This document shows positions 1 through 4,996 of a stretch of 5,938 nucleotides of DNA, in pieces. Source of the DNA: Planctomycetota bacterium (GTDB lineage Bacteria > Planctomycetota > UBA1135); NCBI GenBank assembly GCA_014382465.1, contig JACNJP010000579.1, positions 1-5,938 of the forward strand. The letters run 5' to 3'. The position numbers and the translations under genes are program-made. The notes beneath the pieces are model-generated. The model had not been told where the DNA came from. It did not search any database and saw nothing but the letters and a program-made list of their open reading frames with translations. Numbering within the stretch: the stretch's first letter is position 1; every line of letters begins with the position of its first letter.

Positions 1-1
1 G

Positions 2-907
2 CGGGGGGGGGAGAGCGGGGGCGGGAGCGGCCTGCACTACCACTGCGGCACGCTCGGGCAGCTCGAGCACGGCGTCAACTACGCCGCCGCCTGCCTGCGC
101 AACATCGGCGAGGCGCGGTTGGCCCCGCGCCCGCTGCGGGCCTGGCCCTACGCCGAGGGCAGCAAGGTGAGGCTCTTCGTGCTCGCCGGGCACCGGAACA
201 TGGAGGGCGAGCGCGCCTTCGTCCAGGACTTGAAGCGCCTGCGCCGTTCGTCCCTGGGCAAGGACGACCACCGGATCGCCTTCCGCTACAGCCTCGGCGG
301 CGACTACAAGGTCTCGGATGGCTGGGAGCCGCTGGGGCCGGCCGGCTGCTACGACACCTTCGGCCCCGAGCTCAGCTTCGGTGCCCGGGTGCGGACCAAG
401 CTCAAGGGGAACGTCGCGATCGCCAAGCTCACCCACAGCGGCACGCAGATCATCGACTGGACGCCGGAGGGCAGCGACGCCGTGTCGCGCAACGTCTACC
501 CGCGCTTCATCGGGTTCGTCCGCGACGCCGTGCAGGAGCTGACCGAAGCGGGGCACGAAGTCGAGCTGGCGGGGGTCTTCTACCACCTCGGCGAGAACGA
601 CATGTCGTTCGGCCCCTACCGGGAGCGGGCCGCCGAGCGGCTGGCCTCATTGGTGGCCCGGAGCCGCGAAGACCTCGGCCTCGCTTCGTTGAGGTGGTAC
701 GTCAGCCAGCAGCCGCCCACCGACCACGAGAGCGTCAACGCCATCGACGTCACCGCGGACCTCGAGCGGCTCGCCGCTGCCGACCCGAACCTGATCCACA
801 TCAAGGCCTTCGACCTGCCCGGGCGGGGCCAGGAGCTGGTGATCACCACCGAGGGCATCGTGGCGCTGGGCGAGGAGCTCGCCGACAGCTACCTCGGGGG
901 CCGCTAG
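2..907 (+). CDS. SASA/SGNH-type sialate O-acetylesterase-like protein, 5'-partial, second domain catalytically degenerate
   Basis: The frame is open from the window edge to TAG at 905-907, so the gene probably begins upstream; the TTG at 119 is only the first start-like codon. Bases 32-106 read GLHYHCGTLGQLEHG and then YAAACL, which looks like the C-terminal end of one SASA domain (His followed by a G..YA helix). From about base 170 a second SASA-like domain begins. LFVLAGHRNMEG (173-208) matches the family block I GQSNM, GPELSFG (365-385) matches block II, and FYHLGEND (577-600) matches W.QGE.D. The end, TTEGIVALGEELA, matches the segment after the catalytic D..H. The nucleophile Ser of GQSNM is Arg (194-196), and the terminal His is absent (ELVITTEG). 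Family knowledge: SASA enzymes remove acetyl groups from sialic acid or plant glycans. Inference: the visible second domain is a non-catalytic partner, perhaps glycan-binding. The first 30 bases are G-rich and their frame is less certain. Confidence 0.72.
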   Translation, partial: RGGESGGGSGLHYHCGTLGQLEHGVNYAAACLRNIGEARLAPRPLRAWPYAEGSKVRLFVLAGHRNMEGERAFVQDLKRLRRSSLGKDDHRIAFRYSLGGDYKVSDGWEPLGPAGCYDTFGPELSFGARVRTKLKGNVAIAKLTHSGTQIIDWTPEGSDAVSRNVYPRFIGFVRDAVQELTEAGHEVELAGVFYHLGENDMSFGPYRERAAERLASLVARSREDLGLASLRWYVSQQPPTDHESVNAIDVTADLERLAAADPNLIHIKAFDLPGRGQELVITTEGIVALGEELADSYLGGR

Positions 908-1334
908 CGCCGCCGGTCGCCCGCCGATTCGAAGGTACCCAAGGACTCGGCGGCGTTACGGCGTCCGCCCCTACGGCACGATGGTCAGGTGCCGCGCGAT
1001 CGAGCTGAGGCGGCCGGTCATCGTCGCTGGGGCGAGACTCACGGCGGCGAGGGAGAAGGTCCGGCCAATGGCCGGAGCAAGCGAGGGGTGCCCGAGCAGC
1101 ACAGCCACCGAACCGCGGCCTGACCATGAACCAGGATTCGGCGTGACGGAGCGGGGGAGGTGCGCTTGCTAACGCTTCGGGCTCGGCCGTCACCTGGCAA
1201 GACCGGCTGCCAACTCACCGATCATGGGCGGGCCGAATAGTCGGACACTACGCGGTCGGGAAGGGGACGTGTTTTGCTCTTGACAAGATTGGCCTCATGA
1301 GTGTGACGAGGCGCGTCGTTCTGCAAGTCCCACG

Positions 1335-1391
1335 CTGGAGTCGTTCAACGCAACTGCGTGCGAGGAAGCGAGTTGCGTTTCGCCACTCCAG
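1335..1391. repeat. Imperfect inverted repeat, 21-bp arms around a 15-base loop
   Basis: The left arm at 1335-1355 and the right arm at 1371-1391 pair at 17 of 21 positions. The outer block is CTGGAGT/ACTCCAG (7 bp) and the inner block is AACGCAACT/AGTTGCGTT (9 bp), separated by a five-base internal bubble with one match. The loop is 1356-1370. It lies past the intrinsic terminator of the minus-strand FG-GAP gene, so it is probably not that gene's terminator. It could be a remnant of a mobile element end, a small MITE-like unit or a structured RNA. The sequence alone does not decide between these. Confidence 0.6.
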
Positions 1392-1427
1392 AATCCCGCC
1401 CAAACGGTCCGGATTCCGCCCCAAACG
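1387..1427. repeat. Two adjacent 20-bp direct repeats
   Basis: TCCAGAATCCCGCCCAAACG (1387-1406) and TCCGGATTCCGCCCCAAACG (1408-1427) match at 16 of 20 positions with one base between them. The first copy overlaps the right arm of the inverted repeat. Spaced direct repeats of about 20 bp next to an inverted repeat resemble transposase-binding sites at ends of IS21-type elements. No IS21 transposase is present, so this is only a suggestion of a decayed or split element end. Confidence 0.5.
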
Positions 1428-1430
1428 CAG

Positions 1431-1456
1431 AAACCCCGCCGGCGCGGCCGACGGGG
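1431..1456 (-). terminator. Rho-independent terminator of the FG-GAP gene
   Basis: On the minus strand, CCCCGTCGGC pairs with GCCGGCGGGG (10 bp with one T-G wobble) around the loop CGC and is followed directly by TTTCT. The hairpin lies 37 bases after the TAG of the FG-GAP gene (1493-1495). Position, strand and stem strength fit an intrinsic terminator; the T-tract is short (TTT), so efficiency may be moderate. Confidence 0.72.
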
Positions 1457-1492
1457 TCCTGGTGACTTGGCTCGGCAAGGAGCCGGCGGACG

Positions 1493-2515
1493 CTAGGGAA
1501 CGATCTCCACGTAGCGCACGATGGAGCTCATCCGTCCTGCCGTCGGACCGGTGTCGAAGGTGACCGCGGCGAAGTGCACGGTCCGGCCGATGCCGGGCGC
1601 CAGTGCGGGGCCGGCCTGCAGCGTCGCCTGTGCCTGGGCGTTCGCGTCGAGCGTGCCGTAGGCACCCTGGAGTGGGGGCGGGGCGTTGCCGGAGGCCATG
1701 AGGTTGAAGAGCGCGTCCTGCGTCAACGGGATGTCGAGCCCGGCTACGGTCGTCGGCCCTGTGCCGGCGAGTGAGGCAAGCACTGCGTAGCGCGCTCCGG
1801 CTTCGCTGGCCGGGAAGTCCAGGTCGAGTTGCAGATTCCCTGCGCCGGACACGCTGATGGAATCCGCGCTCGTCTGGAGGAAGGGGTCGAGAGAGTAGAC
1901 GTAGGCGGAGCCCGCATTCGTTAAGCCGCCCGGACTCGCCCAGTGCGCTCCCACGATCACATCGGCGAAGCCATCCCCGTCGACGTCGCCTGCTCCCGAC
2001 ACGGGCCACCCCAGGTTGTCGCCACTCGCCTGCCCGTCGAACTGCCAAATCAAGCTGCCGGTCGCGCCGGAGTAGACGTATGCGGAACCCGCAGCCGACA
2101 AGCCGCCCGGATCCGCGCCGTGCGCTCCCACGATCAGATCGTCGAAGCCATCCCCGTCGACGTCGCCTGCTCCCGACACGGACCACCCCAGGGCGTCGAA
2201 ACTCGCCTGCCCGTCGAACTGCCAAATCAAGCTGCCGGTCGCGCCGGAGTAGACGTATGCGGAACCCGCAGCCGACAAGCCGCCCGGATCCGCGCCGTGC
2301 GCTCCCACGATCAGATCGTCGAAGCCATCCCCGTCGACGTCGCCTGCTCCCGACACGGAATACCCCAGCCAGTCGTCACTCGCCTGCCCGTCGAACTGCC
2401 AGAGCGTCTCCCACTGCCCGCCAACCATTTGCGCGTGCGCGGGTGCGGCTGAGAGTAGGGTGGCCAGGATCGAGGAGACGATGCAGGCGAGGGTGCGGTG
2501 GGCGAATGAAAGCAT
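1493..2515 (-). CDS. Secreted FG-GAP (integrin-alpha-like) repeat protein
   Basis: The product is 340 aa from the ATG at 2515-2513. An in-frame TTG lies nine codons upstream, but ATG gives a clean signal peptide: MLSFAHR, a hydrophobic core to about residue 24, then AHA at 26-28 before Q29. Three 59-residue repeats follow (about 36-94, 95-153, 154-212). Each carries a DVDGDGFDD-type calcium loop (near residues 59, 118 and 177), then L/VIVGAH and GSAYVYS, the FG-GAP pattern. Full integrin-type propellers need about seven blades, so three repeats suggest a partial or oligomeric propeller. The C-terminal domain (about 215-340) resembles, from memory, C-terminal domains of planctomycete extracellular proteins. 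No membrane anchor is seen. The ATG lies 16 bases past the stop of the upstream paralogue fragment, which suggests the two were co-transcribed. No Shine-Dalgarno is visible. The likely role is extracellular calcium-dependent adhesion or structure; the ligand is unknown. Confidence 0.85.
   Translation of the reverse strand: MLSFAHRTLACIVSSILATLLSAAPAHAQMVGGQWETLWQFDGQASDDWLGYSVSGAGDVDGDGFDDLIVGAHGADPGGLSAAGSAYVYSGATGSLIWQFDGQASFDALGWSVSGAGDVDGDGFDDLIVGAHGADPGGLSAAGSAYVYSGATGSLIWQFDGQASGDNLGWPVSGAGDVDGDGFADVIVGAHWASPGGLTNAGSAYVYSLDPFLQTSADSISVSGAGNLQLDLDFPASEAGARYAVLASLAGTGPTTVAGLDIPLTQDALFNLMASGNAPPPLQGAYGTLDANAQAQATLQAGPALAPGIGRTVHFAAVTFDTGPTAGRMSSIVRYVEIVP
1878..2408 (-). repeat. Three 177-bp tandem repeats encoding the FG-GAP units
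   Basis: Units lie at about 2232-2408, 2055-2231 and 1878-2054, in gene order. Bases 2024-2182 and 2201-2359 are identical over 159 bp as read, differing only in the segment that encodes DDWLGYS versus FDALGWS. The third unit has diverged more (DGDGFADVIVGAHWAS). Identity at synonymous sites between the first two units points to recent duplication or gene conversion. Confidence 0.9.
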
Positions 2516-2531
2516 GTTGGATTCTGAACGG

Positions 2532-2904
2532 CTAGGGAACAACCTGCACGTAGCGCACGACGGAGCTCATGCGCCCGGCCGTTGGGCCGGTGCTGAAGGT
2601 GACGGCGGCAAAGTAGATGGTGCGGCCGATGGCGGGTGCCAGCGCGGGGCCGGCATGCAGCGTCGCCTGTGCCTGGGCGTTCGCGTCGAGTGTGCCGTAG
2701 GCACCCTGGAGCGCGGGCGGGGCGTTGCCGGAGGCCATGAGGTTGAAGAGCGCGTCCGGCGTCAGCGGGATGGCGAGCCCGGCCACGGTCGTCGGCCCTG
2801 TGCCGGCGAGCGAGGCGAGCATTGCGTAGCGCGCTCCGGCTTCGCTGGCCGGGAAGTCCAGGTCGAGTTGCAGATTCCCTGCGCCGGACGCGCTGATGGT
2901 GTCC
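2532..2904 (-). pseudogene. C-terminal remnant of a second FG-GAP protein, cut off by the insertion element
   Basis: Translation from DTISASGAGN to the TAG at 2532-2534 is collinear without gaps with the last 123 residues of the neighbouring FG-GAP protein. About 109 of 123 residues are identical by eye. The offset between copies is 1039 bp at both ends (1493 to 2532, 1865 to 2904). Similarity stops exactly at 2904, where the element begins with TGTA. The frame stays open into the element end (to about 2996), but those residues (for example MRQGFVLQ) are element sequence read by chance. The rest of this gene (signal peptide, FG-GAP repeats) should lie beyond the right edge of the window if nothing else was rearranged. 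Confidence 0.87.
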
Positions 2905-2938
2905 TGTAGAACGAAACCCTGTCGCATTTCTCTGACGC
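2905..2938 (+). repeat. Left terminal inverted repeat of the element
   Basis: The shared blocks, read inward, are TGTA, ACGAAA (2911-2916), CTGTCGC (2919-2925), TT and TGACGC (2933-2938). The same blocks occur in the same order on the opposite strand at 5905-5938. The two ends differ by compensating four-base length changes (after TGTA, and before TGACGC), so both span 34 bases. Confidence 0.82.
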
Positions 2939-2966
2939 AGCACGAGCAGTAGCGCCGTCTCCCAGC

Positions 2967-2986
2967 CCCCCTCCGCGAGGGGGAGG
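2967..2986 (+). promoter_or_regulatory. Hairpin overlapping the ribosome binding site of transposase A
   Basis: CCCCCTC (2967-2973) pairs perfectly with GAGGGGG (2977-2983) around the loop CGC. The Shine-Dalgarno GGAGG (2982-2986) lies eight bases before the ATG at 2995 and is partly inside the 3' arm. Several insertion sequences hide the transposase ribosome binding site in this way to limit translation from read-through transcripts; this role here is inferred from position only. Confidence 0.6.
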
Positions 2987-2994
2987 ACGGAGAC

Positions 2995-4956
2995 ATGGCG
3001 ACCGAGGAAACGACTCAGCAGCGGGGCCCGGAGGGCCCCGCCCCTGCGGGCCCTGCCCCCCCCGGGGGGGGCGGCGCGACCGTGGCAAAATCCTACACCT
3101 CCGCTGAGCGTCTGCAGCTCATCCAGGAGCAGGCGCGCACCGGCGCCTCGCTGCGCAGTTTCTGCGCGGCGCAGCATCTCAGCACGGCGACCTTCTGCGC
3201 CTGGAAGCGGCGCTACGAGGCTGAGGGGGCGGCCGGCCTCGACCCCCGCCCCAATCCCCGCAACACCCGCGGCACCCACCGCGGCCGCTTCACGGCGGAC
3301 CAGCGCCGCGAGGCGGTCGAAGCCTGGCTGCGCTCGGGCATGCGCAAGGCGGACTTCGCGGTGCTCTGGGGCGTCGGCACGAGTTCGCTGGCCAAGTGGA
3401 TCAAGCGCTACCAGGAGGGCGGGCCGAAGGCCCTCGAGGACACGGCGCCGCGCAAGCGGCGCAAGAAGACGCTGCCCGCGGCGGTGCACGAGGAGATCGT
3501 GCGCACCAAGCGGGCGCACCCCTTCTTCGGCCTGCGCAAGGTGCGGGACTTCCTGTACCGCTTCCGCGGGGTCAAGGTCTCGGCGGGCACGGTGTCGAAG
3601 ACGCTGAAGGCGGCCGATCTGGCGGACCCGCCGCCGGTGCGGCGCAAGCGCCCGAAGAAGCCGCTGCCGCGTAGATTCGAGCGCGCCTTGCCGAACCAGC
3701 TCTGGCAGAGCGACATCACGAGCTTCCACCTGGCGCGGCACAGCCAGCGGGCCTACCTGACCGTCTTCCTGGACGACCACAGCCGCTACGTGGTGAGCTG
3801 GGCGTTTGCGCTGCACCAGCGGCAGGAACTGGTCACCGAGGCGCTGCTCGGAGGCATCGCCCGCTTCGGCAAGCCGGAGGAGGTGCTGACGGACCAGGGG
3901 CGGCAGTACTTCGCGTGGCGGGGCAAGAGCGGCTTCCAGAAGCTCTTGATCCGGGAGGGCATCCAGCACGTGGTGAGCCGGGCGCACCACCCGCAGACGC
4001 TGGGGAAATGCGAACGTCTGTGGGCGACGGTCAACCACGAATTCTGGGACCGGGTGCGGCCGCAGGACCTGGAGGAGGCGCGTGAGCGCCTCAGCCATTT
4101 CTTCGCTCATTACAACCACTTCCGCCCGCACCAGGGGATCGGGGGCATGGTGCCCGCGGACCGCTACTTCGGCCAGGAGAGCGAGGTGCGGGAGCGGCTC
4201 GAGCAGGGCATGGCGGACCCGATCCGGGCGGCGGTGGACCCGCCGCGGCGGAAGCAGGTCTACCTCGTGGGCCAGGTCGGGGACCAGCCGATCTCGCTGC
4301 ACGGGGAGAAGGGTCGTCTGGTGATCCAGACTCCCGACGGGAAGAGACAGGAGATCTCGATGGACCGTCTCGGGATCGAGACGGTGGTGAAACCAGAAAG
4401 GAGGGAGAGCGATGACGGAAGGGACGAAGACGCCGAGAAGGACGCGCAAGCGGACGCGCTTCAAGATGCCGGAGCCGGCGGTGCCGGTGCGTGGGCTGTG
4501 GCAGCACGCGACGGAAGAGGAGAGGGAGCGGGCGCACCAGACGGCGATGGGGATCTTGGAGCTGTGGCTGGGGAAGACGTCGAAGGGGGAACTGGCGAAG
4601 CATTTGCAGGTGCCTCCTTTGCGGGTGTGGCAGCTGTCGCAATTGGCGCTGAGCGGTATGGTGTGCGGCCTTTTGAAACAGCCGCGCAGGAGGGCGCCGG
4701 GAGCGATGACGAAACCGGAGGACGACCCGAGGAAGCTCCGCAAGCGGATCGCGGAGCTGGAGGACCAGCTGGCCCGGACGGAGCGATTGGCGATCTTGTT
4801 TCGGGATCTGCCTTTAACCCGGGCAGCGGAGGCGGCGAAGGCCGCCGGGGAAAAAAGAGGGACGGCGGTACAGCGCGGCCGAGCGCGAAGCGCAAGCGCG
4901 GTGGGTCGAAAGGGAAGCGCCGCCGCGGGGCGAAAAGAAGAGGATCGCGGCGATGA
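2995..4956 (+). CDS. DDE (rve-type) transposase A with two N-terminal helix-turn-helix units
   Basis: This is the probable main transposase, catalysing strand cleavage and transfer at the element ends. ATG 2995 follows GGAGG by eight bases; GTG 3082 (residue 30) is an alternative start after a Gly/Pro-rich leader. HTH 1 (about 34-76, TSAERLQLIQEQ...FCAWKRRY) and HTH 2 (about 99-140, FTADQRREAVEAW...LAKWIKRY) are followed by a winged linker (160-215) and the rve core. WQSD gives D240, LTDQG gives D300 and GKCER gives E340 (39 residues between the last two). The core continues to HYNHFRPHQG near 372-381. Transposase-like sequence ends near residue 470. The last 180 residues are Gly/Ala/Asp-rich, then Arg/Lys-rich, and overlap gene B in another frame, so they are probably read-through past a lost or missing stop. 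The TGA at 4954-4956 overlaps ATG 4953 of gene C as ATGA, which would allow coupling if the tail is translated. Confidence 0.85.
   Translation: MATEETTQQRGPEGPAPAGPAPPGGGGATVAKSYTSAERLQLIQEQARTGASLRSFCAAQHLSTATFCAWKRRYEAEGAAGLDPRPNPRNTRGTHRGRFTADQRREAVEAWLRSGMRKADFAVLWGVGTSSLAKWIKRYQEGGPKALEDTAPRKRRKKTLPAAVHEEIVRTKRAHPFFGLRKVRDFLYRFRGVKVSAGTVSKTLKAADLADPPPVRRKRPKKPLPRRFERALPNQLWQSDITSFHLARHSQRAYLTVFLDDHSRYVVSWAFALHQRQELVTEALLGGIARFGKPEEVLTDQGRQYFAWRGKSGFQKLLIREGIQHVVSRAHHPQTLGKCERLWATVNHEFWDRVRPQDLEEARERLSHFFAHYNHFRPHQGIGGMVPADRYFGQESEVRERLEQGMADPIRAAVDPPRRKQVYLVGQVGDQPISLHGEKGRLVIQTPDGKRQEISMDRLGIETVVKPERRESDDGRDEDAEKDAQADALQDAGAGGAGAWAVAARDGRGEGAGAPDGDGDLGAVAGEDVEGGTGEAFAGASFAGVAAVAIGAERYGVRPFETAAQEGAGSDDETGGRPEEAPQADRGAGGPAGPDGAIGDLVSGSAFNPGSGGGEGRRGKKRDGGTARPSAKRKRGGSKGKRRRGAKRRGSRR
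3021..3072 (+). repeat. Two strong GC hairpins within the start of transposase A
   Basis: GCGGGGCCC (3021-3029) and GGGCCCCGC (3033-3041) form a perfect 9-bp stem with loop GGA. GCCCCCCCCGGGGGGGGC (3055-3072) is a perfect 18-bp palindrome of eight C then eight G. Both fall in the low-complexity leader (residues about 9-26), just before the alternative GTG start at 3082. They would hinder ribosomes or polymerase entering from 2995, and could favour the downstream start. Homopolymer runs of this kind are also prone to sequencing error. Confidence 0.7.
4397..4405 (+). promoter_or_regulatory. Strong Shine-Dalgarno for gene B
   Basis: AAAGGAGGG is a near-perfect anti-16S match. AGGAGG (4399-4404) is seven bases from the ATG at 4412. 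It is the best ribosome binding site in the window and is the main reason for accepting gene B over the overlapping tail of transposase A. Confidence 0.8.
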
Positions 4957-4996
4957 TGGGGATCACGCTGCGGACGCTGGAGCGGTGGCGGACTGA
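4412..4996 (+). CDS. Small basic HTH/coiled-coil protein of the element (gene B), possibly the N-terminal part of a B-C fusion
   Basis: The ATG at 4412 has a strong Shine-Dalgarno seven bases upstream. Residues 1-20 are basic (TPRRTRKRTRFK). Residues 28-90 are helical, with a helix-turn-helix-like stretch (SKGELAKHLQVPPLRVWQLS, about 57-76). Residues 104-130 have a heptad pattern (RKLRKRIAELEDQLARTE) suggesting a short coiled coil. After about residue 146 the frame turns into Arg/Ala/Gly/Asp-rich sequence without pattern up to TGA 4994-4996. At the same place (bases 4851-4856, six A's) convincing protein sequence continues in the frame of gene C. Two readings are possible: a 194-aa accessory protein, or an N-terminal DNA-binding part joined to transposase C by frameshift. 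It overlaps the tail of A and the first 44 bases of C. I recognise no named family. Confidence 0.68.
   Translation: MTEGTKTPRRTRKRTRFKMPEPAVPVRGLWQHATEEERERAHQTAMGILELWLGKTSKGELAKHLQVPPLRVWQLSQLALSGMVCGLLKQPRRRAPGAMTKPEDDPRKLRKRIAELEDQLARTERLAILFRDLPLTRAAEAAKAAGEKRGTAVQRGRARSASAVGRKGSAAAGRKEEDRGDDGDHAADAGAVAD
4845..4860 (+). promoter_or_regulatory. Candidate slippage site (six A's followed by G) between genes B and C
   Basis: CCGGGGAAAAAAGAGG contains AAAAAAG at 4851-4857, a motif well known for frameshifting in insertion sequences. Gene C's frame is closed by TAA at 4815-4817. Between that stop and ATG 4953 it has no ATG, GTG or TTG, yet after the A-run it encodes GRRYSAAEREAQARWVERE, the missing first part of C's HTH. 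Joining B to C needs a net +1 shift (or loss of one A). From the frame of A's tail the classical A_AAA_AAG -1 slip would also enter C. A plain indel or a homopolymer sequencing error is an alternative. Confidence 0.5.

Larger units (their letters stand above)
908..1430. other. Intergenic stretch without a convincing gene
   Basis: Several short frames are open here only because of the high GC content. None has a ribosome binding site or recognisable protein pattern. A 17-base odd palindrome (1060-1076, TCCGGCCA-A-TGGCCGGA) can form a 7-bp stem, but it has no T-tract and lies about 150 bases past the esterase stop, so it is at best a weak terminator. CGCCGCC (908-914) can pair with GGCGGCG (949-955) just after the stop, again without a T-run. 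A TTGACA at 1280-1285 has no matching -10. The structured repeats at 1335-1427 are listed separately. The stretch separates convergent genes (+ from the left, - from the right), so it may hold only 3' ends. Confidence 0.55.

Noticed and set aside
1..30. G-rich tract as a G-quadruplex or regulatory element
   Set aside because: It lies inside an open reading frame at the extreme window edge, where assembly quality is doubtful; I see no supporting context.
981..1172. Small + strand gene of 63 codons
   Set aside because: No ribosome binding site and no recognisable composition; the minus strand is open in the same place, as expected of random GC-rich DNA.
1163..1202. Possible integron attC-like site (GCTAACGCTTCGGGCTC, CTTGC...GCAAG)
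   Set aside because: The paired RYYYAAC/GTTRRRY core sites and the long imperfect palindrome are lacking; only a 5-bp inverted match is present.
1280..1308. TTGACA as a -35 promoter box
   Set aside because: No acceptable -10 at 16-18 bases and no gene beginning downstream on the + strand.
1248..2225. Minus-strand open frame overlapping the FG-GAP gene
   Set aside because: Out of frame with the FG-GAP gene and Arg-rich; its apparent internal repeats are only the 177-bp DNA repeats read in the wrong frame.
1878..2408. CRISPR-like array because of regular repeats
   Set aside because: The 177-bp repeats are in frame, encode calcium-binding FG-GAP units and have no short unique spacers.
2311..4743. 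Very long minus-strand open frame (810 codons)
   Set aside because: It runs antisense through the inverted repeat, the transposase A gene and the FG-GAP repeats. Its Arg/Leu/Pro-rich sequence has no protein pattern, and its length follows from the GC-rich codon bias of transposase A.
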